Shown: one piece after another, positions 58,953-64,000 of the stretch
How positions within the stretch are numbered: the stretch's first letter is position 1
Layout of the letters: each line of letters begins with the position of its first letter
From: Bagarius yarrelli
Lineage: Eukaryota; Chordata; Actinopteri; Siluriformes; Sisoridae
NCBI GenBank assembly: GCA_005784505.1
Contig: VCAZ01000046.1
Span: 2,236,001 to 2,300,000 of the forward strand
Reading direction: 5' to 3'
DNA: 64,000 nt
Position numbers and translations under genes: made by a program
The notes under the pieces: model-generated
Seen by the model: the letters and a program-made list of their open reading frames with translations, nothing else
Told to the model about the DNA's origin: nothing
Databases searched by the model: none

Positions 58953-61900
58953 TGTGTTTTAGCTTCACACTAGGAAGCTACAGTACATGGCACCTTATTT
59001 ATTCCCATAGTGTATACGGAAGTCTGTGGTAATTATCACTAAAGCACACCCCTTCATTATGAATGCTGTCTTCCACAAGCTGGCAGCTTCAGCCTCCTGC
59101 TGAGACAAGGACGCAGTTAGTTATTTCATTTGGGGTCCAGACATAGCCTGATAACCCACTTCAGAAAACTCCGAGCTGTAGCAAACCTAGGAGTTGTACC
59201 ACTGCAGATGCTGTCATAAATTCTTAGTGGCTTAGCTGAATATGATAAGCATAATATCTGGCACACATTGTAGTAGAAAAGTCGCTTTATTTTTTTTTTA
59301 TACAGTATATTCATAACAAAAGATACTTAAGACCCAGGAATGTTAGGGGACCAGTGGTTTAGCAGATGGTAATTTGATGTAGTTGCTACTCTATATATGG
59401 GATGTATTTGGTATGTGATCCAGACTGAATATAGATATTCAGTGTGCTAAACCTGAAAGGTTTATCGGGATTTAAGGCTCAGTTAAAGAAAATAACTATT
59501 CCAGAAACGTTTTCAAATAAGTCAGGTATGCTGGCCGGATGTTTTAGACTATTTTAAAATGTAATTTAAACTGGTGCTCTTTGTTAAGCTTAATATCTAT
59601 TGGCAGGCTTGGCCATTTGTGAGTATCAAATCATTCCACCTTCTCAGATAGTCTTTACAAACTACATTTGAGCTGCTGTGAATATAATAAACTACGGTAT
59701 TGCCTAATACAAACCTTCTTCTCCAATTAACGGTTCATGTTTTGCTTTTATAATTTAATAAAAGTGCTGCTTTTGATAGAGTAAGTCATTATTTTATTTG
59801 ACAGATTATAACAGATACAAAAACAGTTTCTTTACAAAAAAATGGTATTGGGGACTTCCCAGAACATACAAAAAAAAAACAACCTTTCACTGCGGTTACT
59901 TTTTTCCTATATTGATGTTACCTCTGGGTGTAATTATTTATTTTAAAAAAGGTACAAGCTTCACACAGCCAATTTTAGTCGAACAAGACATCACAATCAA
60001 TCTAAGTTAACTGACACTGGATGATTAGTAATCTCAATTTACTTAATTATTACAAGCCTCAAGTACTTCCACAAGGACCATAGACAGCTAAAAATACATT
60101 CACTGATTATGCAGTAGCTCTTCACTTGCTTTAATCCAAAGATAAGCTTGGCCCATAGTCTTAAATTTTATATTATATAGGTAAACAATTGAATATTTAT
60201 AATATATTTCAAATACATTGCTTAACAAGAAAGCTCTAATTCATTTTACAATCTGTATTAAAATTGAATTGAATCATCGTTACAAGATCCCAGCATGTAT
60301 GCTCAAGAACATATTTACCTCTTGTGGTTAAAATAAATAAAATATGAAACTATGGTCAGTAAAAATCATTTTTGGTTTATATTTTTAAAATAATAAGTTA
60401 CTGAAAGTGCTTATTGTGTCTTTATTCCTAATAAACACATAACAAATTATATAGGTATATTTCCAGTCCAGGCGTTTAAGAGTAATGTTTCATAGTAAAA
60501 TAGTACCAAATTAGTAATTTATATATAATGATCAAGAATTTATTACTATAAAAACATACTACATTAATCTATTTTGGTAATAAACTGTCTGCAGTCAAGT
60601 GCAGTCTGTAGACATACTGTAGTCACTGTTATATGCCCAGCCCAAAGTTTTCTTCATTACATTTGTTCTGTTGCTTAAAATATTCTAAGTGGAACAAATT
60701 ACACAAAGATGGTTGATTCTTTAAAATAGTGCCTAATCACTAATGACTGGAATCCATATGGTACAAACTGATCAAATGAATTCTGACTTAAATGCTGTAG
60801 TTATCTTTAGCAGCATTCATGCCTATATAAAAGGCAGATTGTCAGTCGCTGGCTTGAGAGCTAAGGCTGGAGGTATTGGGTGGGAACATTAAGCAGAAAT
60901 AGTTCATGCTAAATCTATTTCAAGGATGAGTGTAATTAGGCTTGTGACGTCAAGCTATATCAGTCTGCAAGCATATGGCCTAGTATTTCATTTAACCCAA
61001 TCAACAGAGAGTTAGGAGAACCTTAGTGAACAAATGAGATTAAATAATAATTTCTGCATGTGGTGATGCAGGTGACTGTAGCAGAGGCTTAAACTATGCA
61101 TCGTTTCTGTGTCCTTTTTATTAACATGCAACTGTATTGTACAGTAGTTATAGGTATCATTATACTAAAGCTTTATTCTGATGATCTTTAAAAATGTAAA
61201 AATAAAAATAAAGTAAGACACAAAATAAGAATTCTTTTATATTTTTATGTGTTAATTTGTTTAAAAAACAAATCTAATCACATAAATTCTTCTTTTCTAT
61301 ATAATTAGATGTTCAGTGCTTTAGAGGATATGTATCATCACATCGAGAGTCACGGGAGCACGGAATCCTATATATGCTGCATTGATTTTTAATTTGCAGC
61401 AAAAACTATCTACCTATTGCACAAAGTGGCCAGCATAGCAACATCTTTAGTGTTGAATTAACACTGTGTTTCATTTGCTGTATACTCAATAACAATATTT
61501 GTTGTTTTGGATTTTAAAATGCAAAACAATGCCTGTTTTAAATGATCAAAATTACTAATGAAGCTCAGTGATGATTACGGAAAAGAAATCCTTGGATAAC
61601 GAGAAATGTTTTCTCCAGTATACTGCGTGTTTATTTCTTTATTTTATTAGTACAATAATTATGATGATGATAATAATAATAAAGTAATAAATTTATTATT
61701 ACAAATGATCATTTTGCATGTTTGTTTGTTTCTCCAATGTTGGGTAGCGTATTAAATAGGACAAATGTAAAATGCCCTCCTTCCTGTGGCCTAAGTCTCT
61801 GGTTTTCAATGTGGAGGGGAAAAAAGGAGACCGAGACTCGTTTGTAGGACTCAAAGCCGATTCCCTGAGGCAAAAGCTGGACCTGAGCCTTAAGCATCTT

Positions 61901-62130
61901 CTCCAGCTGAAACAGTGTGATTTATAGCTTTTTTGCTACTAACAAAGAGGATGCCAGAAAGGTCCGCTCTACATGAGTACACTGCACGGGTAGAGAACAC
62001 AGCCAGGGTTGGCCACATGCTAATATATCACATATATTCCAATATACACATATACACACACACAAGTCACACTTCATTGCTGTCGCAGAGCTCTCTCTCA
62101 CTTTGTGCTGTGAGGTGAGTCATCAGAGTA

Positions 62131-62179
62131 TTTCTTTCTCTCTCCCCCCCCTCTCTCTTTCTCTCTCTCTACCTCCCTT

Positions 62180-62217
<38 letters not shown>
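62131..62217. repeat. (CT)n microsatellite
   Basis: CT-rich run of about 87 bp with a C run inside. Confidence 0.9.
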
Positions 62218-63189
62218 CTGTTTCCTTGGTCTTTTTCCCCCTTCTTTTAACCTGACAAACCAGGATTTAATCCCAGTTATTTTTAACCAAAAAGGGCCTG
62301 ATTTCTGAAAGTAGAAATCCACTGTGTTTAAAGGACTTTGGCTCAAGATCATATATAAAAACTGCTTTTTGGATTTGGTTCATGTTCTTTTTTCTGTCAG
62401 CAGTAAAAACCATAAAAGCATGCACACTAAATTTAAATCTGGTAGCTAATTAAACAAACCTGTTAATAACACACAGTAATATAAAAATAAGAAAAAAATT
62501 GAATTTTTATTTACTATATATGATTCATATTGGAAATCATCAATCATTTTATTGATAGTAGTGAGCTGGAAAATATGGCCAGGCTGAACATGTCCTTGCA
62601 CGTAGCTTGCGCCCACTGAGTGTGGCCTGGGGCTATGATTTAGAGGAGCATGTTTGGTGGAAGTCAGCAAGAAAGGTAATACAGGCATGGACAGTGAAAA
62701 ACCCAACAGATAAATATTGTAGTCCTCCCTGACCTGACATACCAATTAATTTTCTTTTCATTCAGCAAGAAAATCTGTGTGTGTGTGTGTGTTTTAATTA
62801 TAATTGGTTTGAAATTATGGTTCAGTGAAGGCCTGGCAGACTACACCAGGGTACCATGTGCTCTAACAGCTACATATGCACAACTGAAATAACATACATC
62901 ATAACACAAACAATATACATTCAAACGACAAGCAGAAGCAGAGAGCTTATGTTAAAACTAAATTTTGTTTGTTTTGAAAGATTTCTAAATATTGCATGAC
63001 TTAATGTGAACACATGCATATTGAAAGACAATATGTGAAAAATAAGAAGATGCGACAATCTTCTGATTTACTATGTAAGCATCTGATCAGTTCTGAATTG
63101 ATGAGTCTGTTTATAAATATATATATATAAAAAATATATAAATGTATATATTTTTACAATGTCTGATTCAATTATATTGTTCAGATTTT

Positions 63190-63192
<3 letters not shown>

Positions 63193-63228
<36 letters not shown>
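63193..63228. repeat. (TA)n microsatellite
   Basis: About 18 uninterrupted TA units. Confidence 0.9.
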
Positions 63229-63230
<2 letters not shown>

Positions 63231-63495
63231 GCATGTTGCACTGGTAGCTGCCAGGTCAGGACATTTGTCCTAAGTGTTTGTTAACCTAATTTTCCCTCAG
63301 GTTCAGTCACCTGCCAATTTCCATGCACCAGCCAGATCTTTACTATCCTAAAAATCAGTTAGTGGATAAATGAAGGCTAAATGGGCTTCCTCCAAGGCAT
63401 GTAAAGCCAGCCAACTGCATCTTTTGAACTGCTGCCCATGCTCACAAGGCAGAAGAAAAGAAAAACCCAACAACCTTACTGTCCCTGTGATTGAC

Positions 63496-63496
<1 letters not shown>

Positions 63497-63530
<34 letters not shown>
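63497..63530. repeat. (GA)n microsatellite
   Basis: About 17 GA units. The nearby text agattgtgggttcaaaaa (63563-63580) is a scrap of the SINE B box. Confidence 0.85.
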
Positions 63531-63537
<7 letters not shown>

Positions 63538-64000
63538 AAGAAAGATGGCTGTTGCATAATCAAAAGATTGTGGGTTCAAAAAAAAAAAAAACCTTAGTCC
63601 ATTTTAAGCATTTTATATACACATAAACACACACACACACACACACATCTTTTTATGTATGTGTGCATATTACATTGTGGCGAACAGTCCTATCCATAAA
63701 GATGCATATAGTTCATTAGAGGCAAAACCAAATGTTGAGCTATAAGCAAGTGTATAATGGTGACGTAAGTAAGTGTCCTGAGCTCAGGGCAAATTTTCTA
63801 ATTACATTGATAATAGGGACTACATGGGACTAAAAGTAGAATTTAATCAAATCATAGATGTAATCATTTAAAAAAGGCCCATCTGCCATGCCACAAAGAG
63901 CCGCTGGGCTTACTTTGGAAAGCATAATTACTTTTGCATCACTCTCAAAGTCATTTCATTTAAAGCTAGTTAATAAATCTGTATTAACGAGTACAGAGTT

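Larger units (their letters stand above)
57751..64000. other. Upstream flank of tjp1
   Basis: 6.2 kb without a recognised gene. Includes (GT)n at 57773-57802, an L2 tail, and CT, AT, GA and CA microsatellites. An unassigned denser patch lies at 61790-61920. Confidence 0.5.

Noticed and set aside
61709..61897. 62-codon minus-strand ORF in a denser patch upstream of tjp1
   Set aside because: No similarity that I recognise and no splice sites or conservation evidence. Could be regulatory but unsupported.

Overview
The window is vertebrate nuclear DNA, most likely from a teleost fish. It is AT-rich with large introns, GT-AG exons, CA/GA/GATA microsatellites, many copies of a tRNA-derived SINE of the type common in otophysan fishes (catfish and relatives), an L2-type LINE tail and small MITEs. 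The species assignment is inference. I see no bacterial-style operon, CRISPR array or structural RNA gene.

Layout. Positions 70-246 (+) hold the last coding exon of an SLC27 family gene (fatty-acid transport protein / very-long-chain acyl-CoA synthetase), followed by its 3' UTR with a poly(A) signal at 481-486. Nearly everything else belongs to one minus-strand gene, tjp1 (ZO-1, tight junction protein 1), which converges tail-to-tail on the SLC27 gene. Its stop codon is at 2555-2557. Its exons run upward through ZU5 (2.5-4.8 kb), the disordered proline/tyrosine-rich region (4.9-9.7 kb), the guanylate-kinase-like and SH3 domains (10-11.6 kb) and PDZ3, PDZ2 and PDZ1 (11.7-19.6 kb), to the shared second exon at 21.5 kb. 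Two alternative 5' ends are visible. One is a CpG-rich first exon at about 37.4-37.6 kb (the MSAR-type start). The other is a distal set of three exons (57.20-57.30, 51.69-51.73 and 51.41-51.57 kb) that splice in frame onto exon 2 and add 103 residues before the MEET start. From MEET the protein is about 1740 residues, close to the 1748 I recall for human ZO-1.

Most tjp1 exons join in perfect phase, but several carry 1-2 base losses that break the frame although the protein on each side stays conserved: PDZ3, the end of the GuK region, the following acidic linker exon, the first exon and the exon 24/25 pair. I favour uncorrected assembly indels over a dying gene, but the window cannot prove it.

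The rest (21.5-37.4, 37.4-51.4, 51.7-57.2 and 57.8-64 kb) is intronic or upstream DNA. It holds SINE copies, two MITE-like elements, a 31-bp/62-bp higher-order minisatellite, an 18-bp minisatellite, a LINE C-terminal remnant and an L2 tail. I found no convincing undescribed biological system. The most useful observations are the alternative N-terminus, the alpha-domain cassette, the clustered frame breaks and the repeats.
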